From contig CALWCO010000009.1 in the NCBI GenBank assembly GCA_944376455.1, positions 1-42,516 of the forward strand: DNA of 42,516 nucleotides, given 5' to 3'. Position numbers and translations under genes: made by a program. The stretch is from an uncultured Clostridia bacterium. Lineage in GTDB: Bacteria; Bacillota; Clostridia; Christensenellales; Borkfalkiaceae. The notes under the pieces are model-generated. The model ran no database searches. It was not told the DNA's origin and saw only the letters and a list, made by a program, of their open reading frames with translations. Shown piece by piece: positions 25,037 through 34,615 of this stretch (positions are counted from its first letter, which is position 1; each line of letters starts with the position of its first letter).

Positions 25037-26500
25037 ATGAGAACACGGCAGGCGGTCAATCCGTTTCTTCCCAGTTACGAATATATCCCCGACGGGGAAC
25101 CGCACGTTTTCGGCGACCGCGTTTACCTCTACGGCTCGCACGATAAATTCAACGGCATTTCTTTCTGCCGCGGCGACTACGTCTGCTGGTCGGCCAGCGT
25201 GGACGATTTGTCCGCATGGGACTATGAAGGCGTCATCTACCGCCGCCGTCAGGATCCCAAAGCCGCCCCTTTCGCACTCGTCAATACTCTCTACGCCCCC
25301 GACGTCGCACGCGGAAAGGACGGGAAGTTCTACCTCTATTACACCCTCGGCTATACCTCCCGCATCGGCGTCGCCGTCTGCGACCGACCCGCCGGGCAGT
25401 ACCGCTTTTTAGGATATGTGCAATACCCGGACGGGAAATTACTCGGTGCCAAGGGCGAACCCATGCAATTCGACCCCGCCGTTTTCATCGACGACGACGG
25501 GCAGGCCTATCTCTACACGGGTTTCGCGCCCGATAAATATCCGAAATTCCTTTTACAAGGGCATGCCCCCGCCGAAAAGGGCGCCATGGTCATGAAACTG
25601 CGGCCCGATATGCTCACCGTCGACGGCGAGATCAAATACATCTGCGCCACCGTCAAAAACAGTTCAGGTACGGGATTCGAGGGACACGAGTTCTTCGAAG
25701 CGCCCTCCATGCGCAAATTCAACGGGAGATATTACTTCATCTATTCGTCCATCCAGGGGCACGAGCTGTGCTATGCCGTCAGCAACAAACCCACCGAGGG
25801 ATTTCGCTACGGCGGTACTCTCGTCTCCATCGGCGACATCGGACTCAACGGCAACACAAAGCCGCTCAACTATCTGGGCAATACCCACGGCAGTCTCATT
25901 AAGATACGGTATAAATATTACGTATTTTATCATCGCCAGACCAACCGCAACCAATTTTCCCGCCAGGCCTGCGCGGAGGAAATACGCTATTCGGGCGGGA
26001 AATTTTTGCAGGCGGAGCTCACCTCCTGCGGGCTGAACGGACGGCCGCTTCGCGGCATCGGCGCCTATAAGGCGCGCATCGCCTGCCACCTCTATTCCCG
26101 CCGCGGCGCGCGGCGGTACGGCGTCTTCAAATTCCTGAAATTGCGTCACCCTTACTTCACGCAATCGGGCAAGGACAGGAACCACACCCCCGCACAGTAC
26201 ATAGCCAACTTCCGCCACGGGTGCACGGCGGGGTTCAAATACTTTGAGTTCGACGGCGCCAATCAGATCATGGTGACCATTCAGGGCAACCCGCACGGGA
26301 AACTCATCGTTTCCGAAACTCCCACGGGAAAAGCGCTCGCCAAGATCCGCCTCACGCCCTGCAAAGAACTGACCGACTTCTATGCGCCCATGCACGTGGA
26401 GAACGGCAAACGCGCACTCTATTTCACCTATGAGGGCACGGGCTCGTTCATCTTCAAAGGGTTCCGTCTGCAACAGGTCACCCGCGGGAACAAAGAATGA
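25037..26500 (+). CDS. Family 43 glycoside hydrolase with CBM6-like domain
   Basis: This 487-residue protein has a five-bladed-propeller GH43 pattern. NPFLPSYEYIPDGEPHVF carries the likely base Asp18, LYAPDVARGKDGKFYLYYTL a second Asp, and HEFFEAPSMRKFNGRYYFIY the likely acid Glu. Such enzymes release arabinose or xylose from plant polysaccharides. The C-terminal part from about 355 (GFKYFEFDGANQIMVTIQGN) resembles a CBM6-like sugar-binding domain. No signal peptide is seen, so it may act on imported oligosaccharides. AGGAGG lies 6 bases before the ATG. It is monocistronic; no sugar transporter is adjacent. Confidence 0.9.
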   Translation: MRTRQAVNPFLPSYEYIPDGEPHVFGDRVYLYGSHDKFNGISFCRGDYVCWSASVDDLSAWDYEGVIYRRRQDPKAAPFALVNTLYAPDVARGKDGKFYLYYTLGYTSRIGVAVCDRPAGQYRFLGYVQYPDGKLLGAKGEPMQFDPAVFIDDDGQAYLYTGFAPDKYPKFLLQGHAPAEKGAMVMKLRPDMLTVDGEIKYICATVKNSSGTGFEGHEFFEAPSMRKFNGRYYFIYSSIQGHELCYAVSNKPTEGFRYGGTLVSIGDIGLNGNTKPLNYLGNTHGSLIKIRYKYYVFYHRQTNRNQFSRQACAEEIRYSGGKFLQAELTSCGLNGRPLRGIGAYKARIACHLYSRRGARRYGVFKFLKLRHPYFTQSGKDRNHTPAQYIANFRHGCTAGFKYFEFDGANQIMVTIQGNPHGKLIVSETPTGKALAKIRLTPCKELTDFYAPMHVENGKRALYFTYEGTGSFIFKGFRLQQVTRGNKE

Positions 26501-26576
26501 CCGCATACAGGAAAACGACGCACCCATGTCCGTAAAAAAGAATATTCTCGTCTTTTCGTAAGGATAGAATTTTTTT

Positions 26577-26606
26577 GCCCGCCTCTTGTGAGAGGCGGGC
26601 GTTTTT
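26577..26606 (+). terminator. Terminator after GH43
   Basis: GCCCGCCTCT pairs with AGAGGCGGGC across TGTG, followed by GTTTTT. It begins 77 bases after the stop. Confidence 0.9.
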
Positions 26607-27069
26607 CGTCCCTGTCGTCGGGCACGCCCTATACATTCCCTTTTCCCGCCCCTTTTTGGCGTTGACTTGTTTTCGGTCGGCGCGCCCCCGAAGTTTTTCG
26701 CCGCCGTGCGTTATTCCTTCTCCGTCCACGCGCCATTTTTCCGCCCCACGCGCCGCCGGGCGGCATCCTGTCCGCGGCATTCTTCCCCATCCAACTTTCC
26801 TTCCAAAAATTACCGCCGCAACCGTTTCACGACCCGCCCGCGCTTTTTTCATAAGGCCTTTACGCACCCATTTCCCACGCGACCCGCAACGCACCGCCCC
26901 TGTTCCGCGCCTGTTCCAATGCTGTTTCGCGCCTCTCCCGTCCACAACCGTTGTGCTTTGCGGCGTTGTTTTGGGCTCTTATTGTCGGAAAATGCCCCCA
27001 ACGCCGACAAAAAACGGCAATTCGGGCGGGAAAGCGGCAGAAGCTGGCTTTTGCGGAAAATTTTTTGCA
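26607..27069. other. Gene-free spacer
   Basis: About 460 bases between the GH43 terminator and the next promoter. Overlapping open frames on both strands lack ribosome binding sites and recognisable domains. I see no clear structure. Confidence 0.5.
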
Positions 27070-27098
27070 TTGCGCTTTTTTCCCTGTTATGCGATAAT
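27070..27098 (+). promoter_or_regulatory. Candidate promoter of the SH3-NlpC/P60 lipoprotein gene
   Basis: TTGCGC (27070-27075), a 17-base spacer and GATAAT (27093-27098), 33 bases before the start codon. Confidence 0.6.
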
Positions 27099-27131
27099 AC
27101 GGACAAGAAAAAAAGACAAGGAGAAAAAATC

Positions 27132-27980
27132 ATGAAACGAATCACAAAACTGATCACGGCCATCGTCTGCCTGACGCTCTTTCTGACCGCCGCGGCGGCC
27201 TGCGGCACGGCAAACGACACAAGCGGAGGCTCTTCCGTCCCCGACCAGGGAATCCAATCCCCCCTGCCCGACGAGGAACAGACGGACGGAACGGAAGGAG
27301 AAAACGACAACACCGACGAGACGGAACCGACACAGACAAAAGCACAGTACATACGCATCCTGACCGACGGACTGAACGTGCGGTCGAAAGCCTCCACGGC
27401 TTCCGCGTCCCTCGGCCAGGTGGACAAAGGCATGAGCATGATCTTTCTCGGCAAAGAGAACGGATTTTATAAGACCTATTACCGTCAAAACGTCGCTTAC
27501 GTTTCCGCGGCAAGTCAATACAGCGAACTGCACGAAATGGGCGCTGCCTCGGAGACCATCGAACGGGTCATCGAAGAAGGCACCAAGATCATCGGCACGC
27601 CCTATGTGTACGGCGCGACCCGTTACCACGACGGGAAGGGCAAAAAACTCAGCGGATTTTCCCTGCAGAAATTCGATTGTTCGTCGCTGACCCAATACAT
27701 ATATTACCAAGGCAGCGGCGCGCTCCTCGATCTGACGACCCGCACGCAGATTGTGCAGGGCGTCCACGTCCCCAAAAGCGAGTTGCGGCGGGGGGATCTG
27801 ATGTTCTTCACCAACTCTTCCCGCTATAATAACACGGGCATCGAGCGCGTGGGACATGTGGCGGTGTATCTGGGAGAAAACCTCATCCTGCACACGGCAT
27901 CCGATTACTGCAAGATAGAGGAGATTTCCGCCCAACGCTGGAAGTATTACATCGAATCCCGTCGCGTGGTACACATCTGA
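27132..27980 (+). CDS. SH3-domain NlpC/P60 cell-wall hydrolase lipoprotein
   Basis: This 282-residue protein has a lipoprotein signal with lipobox Cys24, an acidic linker rich in Asp/Glu/Thr (25-70), and a bacterial SH3 domain (about 73-130, with GLNVRSKAS). The NlpC/P60 catalytic domain runs from about 143 to 282, with Cys183 (KFDCSSLTQY), His242 (VGHVAVYLG) and His254 (LILHTA). Such enzymes cut peptide bonds in peptidoglycan stems. AAGGAG is 9 bases before the ATG. Confidence 0.92.
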   Translation: MKRITKLITAIVCLTLFLTAAAACGTANDTSGGSSVPDQGIQSPLPDEEQTDGTEGENDNTDETEPTQTKAQYIRILTDGLNVRSKASTASASLGQVDKGMSMIFLGKENGFYKTYYRQNVAYVSAASQYSELHEMGAASETIERVIEEGTKIIGTPYVYGATRYHDGKGKKLSGFSLQKFDCSSLTQYIYYQGSGALLDLTTRTQIVQGVHVPKSELRRGDLMFFTNSSRYNNTGIERVGHVAVYLGENLILHTASDYCKIEEISAQRWKYYIESRRVVHI

Positions 27981-28460
27981 TCAATACACCGAGCGGCTCT
28001 GAACAACACGCCGCGCGACGCATCGGAAATGCTTTAATCTGTTGCGGAAGGCGCGTTTGAAGCGGCTTTTCGTCCGCGGCATACGGCACCCTTCCGTCCC
28101 CGATACGCTCGACGCCATTGCTGTTTCCCGAACGGCCTTCCATATGTCCTCCCCTTTTCGCCTTATCCGGGCCGGATCCGAACCATATCGGAGCAAACAT
28201 CCGAGGACGATCCCGCAAAAACTGTTAACGCTTGGCAATTTTTCCATGCTGGACCATCCCTTTGCGGCGATTCTGCCGTTTTTCGACTGTTTTCCCTTTG
28301 GCATATCTTTCCGACGGACGAAACCGCTGTTTCGCCGAAAAAAAGCTTGTCGTTTGCACAGACCTTCTTTGTCATAAACCTTGTTTCACGGCTTCGTTAT
28401 GCGCAATTTGCATGAAATTCTTTTTCTTCACCCTTTGCACGAAACTAACCATGCAACGCC
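27981..28460. other. Gene-free stretch
   Basis: About 480 bases without a supported gene. A 107-codon minus-strand frame (27981-28304) begins with ATG but has mixed codon use, a badly placed Shine-Dalgarno and no recognised domain. I could not tell it from chance. Base composition is similar to neighbouring spacers. Confidence 0.5.
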
Positions 28461-28496
28461 AAAAAACGCGCCCGCCGCAAAATTTGCGGCGGGCGC
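28461..28496 (-). terminator. Palindrome/terminator downstream of alaS
   Basis: A 29-base perfect palindrome (28468-28496; GCGCCCGCCGCAAA and its complement) is followed on the minus strand by six T (28461-28466). It is about 130 bases past the alaS stop. T-rich sequence also follows on the plus strand. Confidence 0.75.
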
Positions 28497-28624
28497 CATA
28501 ATTTTTCGAATTTTTTCTTAATTCTTATCTTTGAAAGAGATTTGTCATATTTTCCCGAACAGAAAAGCAGCCTCTTGCCTTTCTCCTTTGAACGCAGGCA
28601 TGCCCCCGTCCGACGAAGAATTCT

Positions 28625-30448
28625 TTATTTTTCCAGAACGGCCTTGATGCGGCGGATGCCCGCACCGCAGGACTGTTCTTTGACGATGCGGAAATGCCCC
28701 AGTTCCCCCGTGGCCGCGGCGTGCGGTCCGCCACAGATTTCCTTGGAAAACGTGCCGATGGAATAGGTCTTGACCTGTTCGCCGTACTTTGCCGAAAATA
28801 CGCCCACGAAATTCTGTTCGCGCGCCTCTTCCAAAGACATTTCCTTGAATTCCACGGGGATGTTTTCCGCGATCTTTTCGTTGACTAGATCCTCGACGGC
28901 CTTCAATTCCTCCGCCGTGAGCGCGCGAGGGAAATTAAAATCGAAGCGCATGCGCTCGTCGTTGATGTTCGAGCCCTTCTGATTGATGTCCTTGTCAAGC
29001 AGTGTTTTCAGCGCGGCGTTGAGCAGGTGCGTAGCGGTATGATAATGAATGGCGGCATCCGAATGACTTTCCAATCCGCCTTTCGCCTCGGTGACATTGG
29101 CTTTGGAAATCGCCTGATGTTCCTTGAATGCGGCGGCAAAGCCGTCCATATCCACCGAGTAGCCCCGTTCCGCCGCCATTTCGCGGGTCAGTTCGACGGG
29201 GAATCCGTACGTATCGTACAGGCGGAACGCCTGCTTGCCGCCGATGACGGTTTCTTTGACATAAGCGGGATCGGATTTCGCCATGAATTCGTTCTTGCGC
29301 TCGATGGAAGAAATACACTTGTCGAACTCCTTCATCCCCTTTTCGAGCGTAGCTTCGAAACGGTCGATCTCCTTTTGCATCTCTTCGAGAATATACCCCT
29401 TCTTTTCCACGAGCAGGGGATATGCCTCGTCATACACTTCGTCGATGAATACTTTGGCAACGCCGAGCATTTCGCGGCTGTCGATGCCGAGCGTACGACA
29501 ATAACGGATGGCGCGGCGCAGAAGACGGCGCAAAATGTATCCCGCTCCCGTATTGGACGGCAGAATGCCGTTGACGTCACCGATGAGCATGACCCCCGTG
29601 CGGGTATGATCGGCGATGATGCGCATGGCGCGGCGGGCTTCCTCGTCCCCGTCGTAATCTTTCCCCGATACCTTTTCGAGATATTCAATCGCGCCGAGGA
29701 ACAGGTCGGTTTTATACCCGTCCGTCAGATTGTTCAAAAAGAGCAACATTCTGTCCAGCCCGAAGCCGGTATCCACATTCTTATGATCCAGAAGTTCATA
29801 TCCCTTTTCGAGTTTACGGTACTGCATGTATACATCGTTGCCGATCTCGACATACCGCCCGCACCCGCAGGCAGGGCCGCAATTCGGTCCGCAGGGCGTA
29901 TCATGGCGAGGATAGAACCATTCGTTGTCGGGCCCGCAAGGGGTACCGACTGTGCCTTCCAGCTCCCACCAATTATCCGATTTGGGCAAATAGAAGATGT
30001 GTTCGGGTTTGATGCCGAGCCCTTTGAGATATTCCGCCGTCTCGTCGTCGCGCGGCACGCCGTCCTCGCCCTCGAAAACAGTCGAACAGATCTTGTCCTT
30101 ATCCAGCCCGAACCCTTTCGTGAGCAGTTCGAAAGACCAGGCAGTCTTTTCCTTCTTGAAATAATCGCCGAGCGACCAGTTGCCCATCATTTCAAAAAAA
30201 GTGAAATGCGACGCGTCGCCGACCGAATCGATGTCGACGGTGCGCACACAGCCCTGCACGTTGCAAAGGCGGGTGCCCGCAGGGTGTTTTCTGCCCAGAA
30301 GGTAGGGCATGAGCGGTTGCATACCCGCCACGTTGAACATGACGCCCGTGGAGCCGTCGCCGATGAGCGACACCGCGCCGATGTTGACGTGCCCTTTGCT
30401 CTCATAGAATTCAATCCATTTTTTTCTGAGTTCTTTGGATGTAATCAT
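28625..30448 (-). CDS. alaS: Alanine--tRNA ligase, short form lacking the C-Ala domain
   Basis: This 607-residue protein contains the class II catalytic core (WIEFYESKGHV, FFEMMGNWSLGDYF), the tRNA-recognition region and the editing domain, with HTATHLLNAAL and CGGPH. It ends right after the editing domain (GAGIRRIKAVLEK). Typical bacterial enzymes run to about 870 residues with a C-terminal C-Ala domain; short forms near 600 residues are known, for example in Borrelia. The start at 30448 gives MITSKELRKKW; the longer open frame upstream runs through a repeat array and is not coding. GGAAG lies about 11 bases upstream. No clear promoter is seen. Confidence 0.93.
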   Translation of the reverse strand: MITSKELRKKWIEFYESKGHVNIGAVSLIGDGSTGVMFNVAGMQPLMPYLLGRKHPAGTRLCNVQGCVRTVDIDSVGDASHFTFFEMMGNWSLGDYFKKEKTAWSFELLTKGFGLDKDKICSTVFEGEDGVPRDDETAEYLKGLGIKPEHIFYLPKSDNWWELEGTVGTPCGPDNEWFYPRHDTPCGPNCGPACGCGRYVEIGNDVYMQYRKLEKGYELLDHKNVDTGFGLDRMLLFLNNLTDGYKTDLFLGAIEYLEKVSGKDYDGDEEARRAMRIIADHTRTGVMLIGDVNGILPSNTGAGYILRRLLRRAIRYCRTLGIDSREMLGVAKVFIDEVYDEAYPLLVEKKGYILEEMQKEIDRFEATLEKGMKEFDKCISSIERKNEFMAKSDPAYVKETVIGGKQAFRLYDTYGFPVELTREMAAERGYSVDMDGFAAAFKEHQAISKANVTEAKGGLESHSDAAIHYHTATHLLNAALKTLLDKDINQKGSNINDERMRFDFNFPRALTAEELKAVEDLVNEKIAENIPVEFKEMSLEEAREQNFVGVFSAKYGEQVKTYSIGTFSKEICGGPHAAATGELGHFRIVKEQSCGAGIRRIKAVLEK

Positions 30449-30520
30449 AATTTTTTTATCTTCCATTCCGAAAATAGATTTTTTTATCATTTTTCCGCGG
30501 CGCCCCGCGTGAAACAATCC

Positions 30521-30959
30521 GGGATTGCAAAGGGACTGTGTTCCTTTGCCAAGGGCGCGGGAACGGCGTTCCCGCAAAAAAGTACCCTTTACCCAAGGGG
30601 CGCCGCCCCTTGTATCCCCGTTCAAGGGACACTGTCCCTTGAAAATCCCGTATCGGGCGCGCCGTACGCGCAGAACAACTCGCGATCGCAAAGGGACTGC
30701 GTTCCTTTGCCGAGGGTGCGGGAACGGCGTTCCCGCATTAAGAGTACTTATTCCCCGAGGGGCGCCGCCCCTTGATGCCCCGTTCAAGGGACACCGTCCC
30801 TTGAAAATCCCGCGTCGGGACTAACTTGGGATTGCACCGCAACAGCGTTCATTCGACATGTTTTAGTGACCGGCGTTCCCGCGTTAAAAGTACTTATTCC
30901 CCAAGGGGCGCCGCCCCTTGGTACCCCGTTCAAGGGACACCGTCCCTTGAAAATCCCGC
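30521..30959 (-). repeat. Palindrome-rich tandem array 2 (about three units)
   Basis: The same unit as at 17291-17752, reversed. Units span about 30521-30650, 30684-30812 and 30827-30959. The AAGGGACA-TGTCCCTT, CCAAGGGGCG-CGCCCCTTGG and GCGGGAACG-CGTTCCCGC palindromes are conserved. The GCAAAGGGA stem is lost in the third unit. It lies between the cysS stop and the alaS start, on the strand and in the orientation matching these genes, as array 1 does for mnmA and pflA. Confidence 0.9.
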
Positions 30960-31058
30960 GTCGGGTCAGCCCGAAGGCTTGCCCGCAAAAGCGTTACGTC
31001 TACATATTATAGTGTCCCGCAAAACGTTTGTCAACCACTTTACCGCCGGAACAACCCG

Positions 31059-32453
31059 TCACTTTATCTTTGTAAGCTCATAACCGTCTTTGGAGTCCTT
31101 GACGGCATACCCCGCCGCCGCCAATTCGGAACGGAGTGCGTCCGATTTTGCCCAGTCGCGGTTTTTGCGCGCCGCAAAACGTTCCTCGGCGAGTGCCTTG
31201 ACCGCCGCGGGAATCTCTTCGGCGTTGCGGGCGGCGTATGCCGACATATAGTCCGCCGTGCTCTTGCGGAAAAAGCCCAGAAGGGAATAGGTCTTGCGAA
31301 TCTGCGCACAGTCCGCCGCCGCGCTTGCGTCGCCCGACGCAATTTTGCGGTTGATCTCTTTGAAGTAACCGTACAGATCAGAAATGGCCAGTGCAAAATT
31401 GAAGTCATCGTCCATGCACTCGTCGAATCGCTTGTCGATGACCTCATTCGTGCCGCCCATGCCCGGGAATTTTTCTTCCGATCTTGCAAAAACGGAATAG
31501 AATTCGTGCAGATGTTTTTCCGCTTCGGGGAACAGGTCGTCGGTAATGTTGATGTCGCCGCGGTAGTTGGTCTGCAAAAGGCCGAATTTGATGGCTTCGT
31601 CGGTATATTTCTTCATCAGATCGTCCAACAGCAAGCTGTTGCCGAGGGATTTGCTCATCTTCTGACCGTTGACCTTGATGAGCCCGTTATGCGTCCAATA
31701 CCTGACGAAAGTCTTGCCTGTCAGCGCCTCGGTCTGCGCGATTTCGTTTTCGTGGTGCGGGAAGATGAGATCCCTGCCGCCGCCGTGGATGTCGATCTGA
31801 TCGCCGAACGCCGCACGATTCATCGCCGAACACTCGATGTGCCAGCCCGGCCGCCCCTTTCCCCAAGGGGAATCCCAGCAGATTTCGCCCGGTTTCGCAC
31901 TCTTCCAGAGCGCAAAGTCGTGCGGGTTGCGTTTCTCTTCGTCGTTATCGATGCGCACGCCGTCGAGCGCGTCCTCAAAGGAGCGGTGGGACAGCTTCCC
32001 GTAATCCCTGAAGGAGGACACGTCAAAATAGACATCCCCTTTGGGGGTGGCATAGGCATGTCCCTTTTCAATGAGCTCGGAAACAAAAGAAATGATGTTG
32101 TCCATGTTCTCTGTCGCTTTGAGCCAGAGCGTCGGGTCGCCCACGTTAAACTCGGACATGGTAGCATCGATTTTCTTGATCATGGCTTTGGCGTATTCGT
32201 CCGCGGACACGCCCGTCTCGTGCGCCTTGGCGATGATCTTGTCGTCCACGTCGGTATAGTTTCGGGCATAGGTCACCCGATAGCCTTTCTTTTCAAGGTA
32301 AGAACGCATAATATCGTAAATGAGTGCCTGATAGCCGTGTCCGATGTGCGCCTCGCCCGATACGGTGATGCCGCAGGCATACATTTTGACTTTGCCTTCT
32401 TCGAGCGGGATAAATTCTTCCTTGCGGCCGCTCATGGTGTTATAGATCTTCAT
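31059..32453 (-). CDS. cysS: Cysteine--tRNA ligase
   Basis: This 464-residue class I synthetase has the HIGH-type motif [10 protein letters not shown], the zinc ligands Cys in MYACGITV and in GWHIECSAM with HHENE, and KMSKSLGN. The N-terminal motif reads YACGITVSG, where many relatives have a Pro in place of Ile. The C-terminal domain is the usual helical bundle. Of two ATGs, 32453 is chosen because AAGGAG is then 7 bases upstream. It overlaps the cysE end by 14 bases, so the two are translationally coupled and share the T-box leader. Confidence 0.97.
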   Translation of the reverse strand: MKIYNTMSGRKEEFIPLEEGKVKMYACGITVSGEAHIGHGYQALIYDIMRSYLEKKGYRVTYARNYTDVDDKIIAKAHETGVSADEYAKAMIKKIDATMSEFNVGDPTLWLKATENMDNIISFVSELIEKGHAYATPKGDVYFDVSSFRDYGKLSHRSFEDALDGVRIDNDEEKRNPHDFALWKSAKPGEICWDSPWGKGRPGWHIECSAMNRAAFGDQIDIHGGGRDLIFPHHENEIAQTEALTGKTFVRYWTHNGLIKVNGQKMSKSLGNSLLLDDLMKKYTDEAIKFGLLQTNYRGDINITDDLFPEAEKHLHEFYSVFARSEEKFPGMGGTNEVIDKRFDECMDDDFNFALAISDLYGYFKEINRKIASGDASAAADCAQIRKTYSLLGFFRKSTADYMSAYAARNAEEIPAAVKALAEERFAARKNRDWAKSDALRSELAAAGYAVKDSKDGYELTKIK

Positions 32454-33183
32454 GGTCATTCTCCTTTTTCTTCTCTTCTTCCGCCTGCACGTCGCGGTAT
32501 TCGGCCTCCAAACGTTTCCCCAGTTCGGTGTGCGGACGGGGACTGAACCGCCCGGAGCACTCCGCGAGAGCGGTTTCCAGCTCTATGATGCGTGCACGCA
32601 ACGAGCAAATCTCCGCAAGATAAGGATCCCCTTTCTCCTGAAAGAGATCGACGTTGTCCTTGCTGCCGTTGATGCGGACGATGCGCGCAGGCACGCCCAC
32701 GACGGTGGCAAACGCGGGAACGTCCTTCAACACGACGGCGCCCGCGCCGACCTTCGCGCCCTCGTGCAGGGTGATCGAGCCGAGCACCTTGGCACCCGCC
32801 GATACCATAACGTTGCGCTCCAGCGTGGGATGACGTTTGCCCGATTCCTTGCCTGTGCCGCCGAGCGTGACGCCCTGATAGAGCACGCACCCTTCGGCAA
32901 CCTCTGCCGTTTCCCCGATGACCACCCCTTCGCCGTGGTCGATGAATACACCCGGGGCAATCTTGGCGGCGGGATGAATTTCGATGCCCGTGCAGAACTT
33001 GGACCACTGGCTGATGATCCGCGCAATGAGTTTTAGGTGTATGCGGTAGAAAAAGTTGGCGACGCGGTGCGCTGACAGCGCGTGCACACCCGAATAGGTC
33101 AGCCAAATTTCAAACTTACTCCGCGCGGCGGGGTCATTGGCCTTCGCCGCGGCTATATCCGCTCGCAATCTCTTGAAAAACAT
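32440..33183 (-). CDS. cysE: Serine O-acetyltransferase
   Basis: This 247-residue enzyme makes O-acetylserine, the precursor used by cysteine synthase. The left-handed beta-helix hexapeptide region runs from about 65 to 170, with IEIHPAAKIAPGVFIDHGEG, VVIGETAEV, GVTLGGTGKESGKRHPTL and VGAGAVVLKDVP. A charged tail follows, ending in Glu/Lys-rich sequence. GGAGG is 9 bases before the start at 33183. It is first in the cysE-cysS pair behind a Cys T-box leader. Confidence 0.96.
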   Translation of the reverse strand: MFFKRLRADIAAAKANDPAARSKFEIWLTYSGVHALSAHRVANFFYRIHLKLIARIISQWSKFCTGIEIHPAAKIAPGVFIDHGEGVVIGETAEVAEGCVLYQGVTLGGTGKESGKRHPTLERNVMVSAGAKVLGSITLHEGAKVGAGAVVLKDVPAFATVVGVPARIVRINGSKDNVDLFQEKGDPYLAEICSLRARIIELETALAECSGRFSPRPHTELGKRLEAEYRDVQAEEEKKKENDHEDL

Positions 33184-33289
33184 TTGCTTATCCCTCCCCT
33201 CTCGTCGGAACGCCGCCCGACATCCGTTATACTCTTTCCTGACCGCCGCCAAGCGGGCGGCAAACGGCGGACGAACGCCCGTAGAATAA

Positions 33290-33546
33290 AAGAAAGCGCC
33301 CTTATATCTTATGATATAAAGGCGCACGGCGGCACGGTTCCACTTTATTTCCGAAAAAAATAACCAGCTTTTTTCGCTCTCAACCGTATAACGGCGGTTG
33401 TCGCCCGCGAGGCATTACCCTCGACCTCAGACGCAGAAACGCACTTTCGTCGGCTCGCTTCGCGGCGCGCTTTCAGCCTGCGACGCACCTCTCTTTGGCG
33501 AATTTCAATCCGATTACTCTTCTTCTGCTCGGCATGATTTGCTTTT
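33290..33546 (-). ncRNA. T-box leader, probably cysteine-specific, controlling cysE-cysS
   Basis: The leader contains the T-box element AGTGGAACCGTGCC (complement of 33331-33344), which pairs with the uncharged tRNA end. It precedes a terminator stem GCGCC-TTTATATC / GATATAA-GGGCGC (33296-33325) with T-rich tail. Stem I elements such as AGAGAGGTGCG and GCTGAAAG are present. A TGC (Cys) triplet in TTCTGCGTC (complement of 33433-33435) is the likely specifier, matching the downstream genes. The exact fold was not computed. Confidence 0.85.
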
Positions 33547-33552
33547 GTCTGT

Positions 33553-33581
33553 ATTATAACAGCTTTTCACGCTTTTTGCAA
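33553..33581 (-). promoter_or_regulatory. Promoter of the T-box-cysE-cysS unit
   Basis: Minus strand TTGCAA (33576-33581), a 17-base spacer and TATAAT (33553-33558), about 7 bases before the inferred leader start. Confidence 0.85.
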
Positions 33582-33646
33582 GCGTTTTCCCTCGCTTTTT
33601 TCACCTGCCCGACACCAAAAATATTTCAACTTATCCCTTTAACCGG

Positions 33647-33675
33647 TTGATTTTTTTTGAAAAATATGTTAAAAT
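33647..33675 (+). promoter_or_regulatory. Promoter of the DeoR-type regulator
   Basis: TTGATT (33647-33652), a 17-base spacer and TAAAAT (33670-33675). It diverges from the cysE promoter. Confidence 0.7.
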
Positions 33676-33740
33676 ATAACTAAATATTATCAAAAACAAC
33701 AGACATTGAGCAAAATAAAGACAAGGAGAAGGATACGGAA

Positions 33741-34499
33741 ATGAAAAAAGAAAGAATGGAAGCCGTTGCAGAACTTTTGGACAAACGGGGAAAACTTTCG
33801 CTTGCACAGCTGTGCGAGGCATTTCCCGACGTTTCGGAAATGACCCTGCGCCGCGATCTTTTGAAACTGGAACAGGAAAACCGCCTCATCCGCGTACGGG
33901 GCGGCGCAATGTCGGTCAATGAGGTCAAAAAGGTTTCCGGCGAAGAGTATACAAAGAAAACGGTCATCAATACCGATCAGAAACGCACCATCGCGCGCAA
34001 AGCGGCCGCGCTCATCGAGCCGGGATCCTGCATATTCCTCGACGGCGGAACGACTGCCATGTATCTCGCCAAAGAGATGGACGACGTGTCCTGCAACGTA
34101 TTCACCAACGGCATCGCCGTTGCCATGGAATTGGCACAGAAAAAGAATGTGCGCATCATTCTGCTCGGCGGACAACTCCTGAAAGAAAATCTTTCGACGG
34201 CCGCGCCCGCCGCAAAGGTATATCTGGAAAACAGCAATTTCCGTATCGCCATGATTTCCGCTTCGGCCTTCACCCCCGAGCACGGATTTTCCTGTAGCTC
34301 GCAGATCGAAGCCGATCTATTGCGGATGGTACGAGAAAAAGCTGACGCACTCTACATGATGCTCGACAGCTCCAAGATCGGAAAGGTAAAGCCCTATACC
34401 TTTGCCCGCATCGAGGATCTGGACGTTCTCATCACGGACGATATGTTCCCCGACGAAATCAAACAGGCTTTCAAAGAGAAAAATATCGTCGTCATGTAA
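33741..34499 (+). CDS. DeoR/GlpR family transcriptional regulator
   Basis: This 252-residue protein has an N-terminal winged helix-turn-helix (1-60, with SEMTLRRDLLKLEQENRLIR then VRGGA). The DeoR sensor domain follows (about 75-235, with IFLDGGTTAMYLAKE, VFTNGIAVAMEL and MLDSSKIGK), which binds phosphorylated sugars in known members. Its target is unclear: no sugar operon is adjacent, and the next gene downstream is on the other strand. AAGGAGAAGG precedes the ATG. Confidence 0.93.
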   Translation: MKKERMEAVAELLDKRGKLSLAQLCEAFPDVSEMTLRRDLLKLEQENRLIRVRGGAMSVNEVKKVSGEEYTKKTVINTDQKRTIARKAAALIEPGSCIFLDGGTTAMYLAKEMDDVSCNVFTNGIAVAMELAQKKNVRIILLGGQLLKENLSTAAPAAKVYLENSNFRIAMISASAFTPEHGFSCSSQIEADLLRMVREKADALYMMLDSSKIGKVKPYTFARIEDLDVLITDDMFPDEIKQAFKEKNIVVM

Positions 34500-34538
34500 T
34501 TACAGCATATCCATGCCCGAAAAAAACAATTTTGCATC

Positions 34539-34577
34539 GTCCCGTCCGTTGCCTCGGCAACGGACGGGACAATTTTT
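34539..34577 (+). terminator. Terminator after the DeoR-type gene
   Basis: GTCCCGTCCGTTGCC pairs with GGCAACGGACGGGAC (34556-34570), followed by AATTTTTTT. It lies between convergent genes and may also serve cysK. Confidence 0.9.
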
Positions 34578-34615
34578 TTGAAAAACTACTTTTTATGGGG
34601 CATGCCCCGCTCAAG

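Noticed and set aside
27981..28304. A 107-codon minus-strand frame
   Set aside because: Codon use is mixed, the start signal is poor and no family is recognisable. It could be a real small gene, but I cannot support it.
30449..30787. A 113-codon N-terminal extension of alaS
   Set aside because: It translates array 2 palindromes. The family N-terminus begins at 30448.
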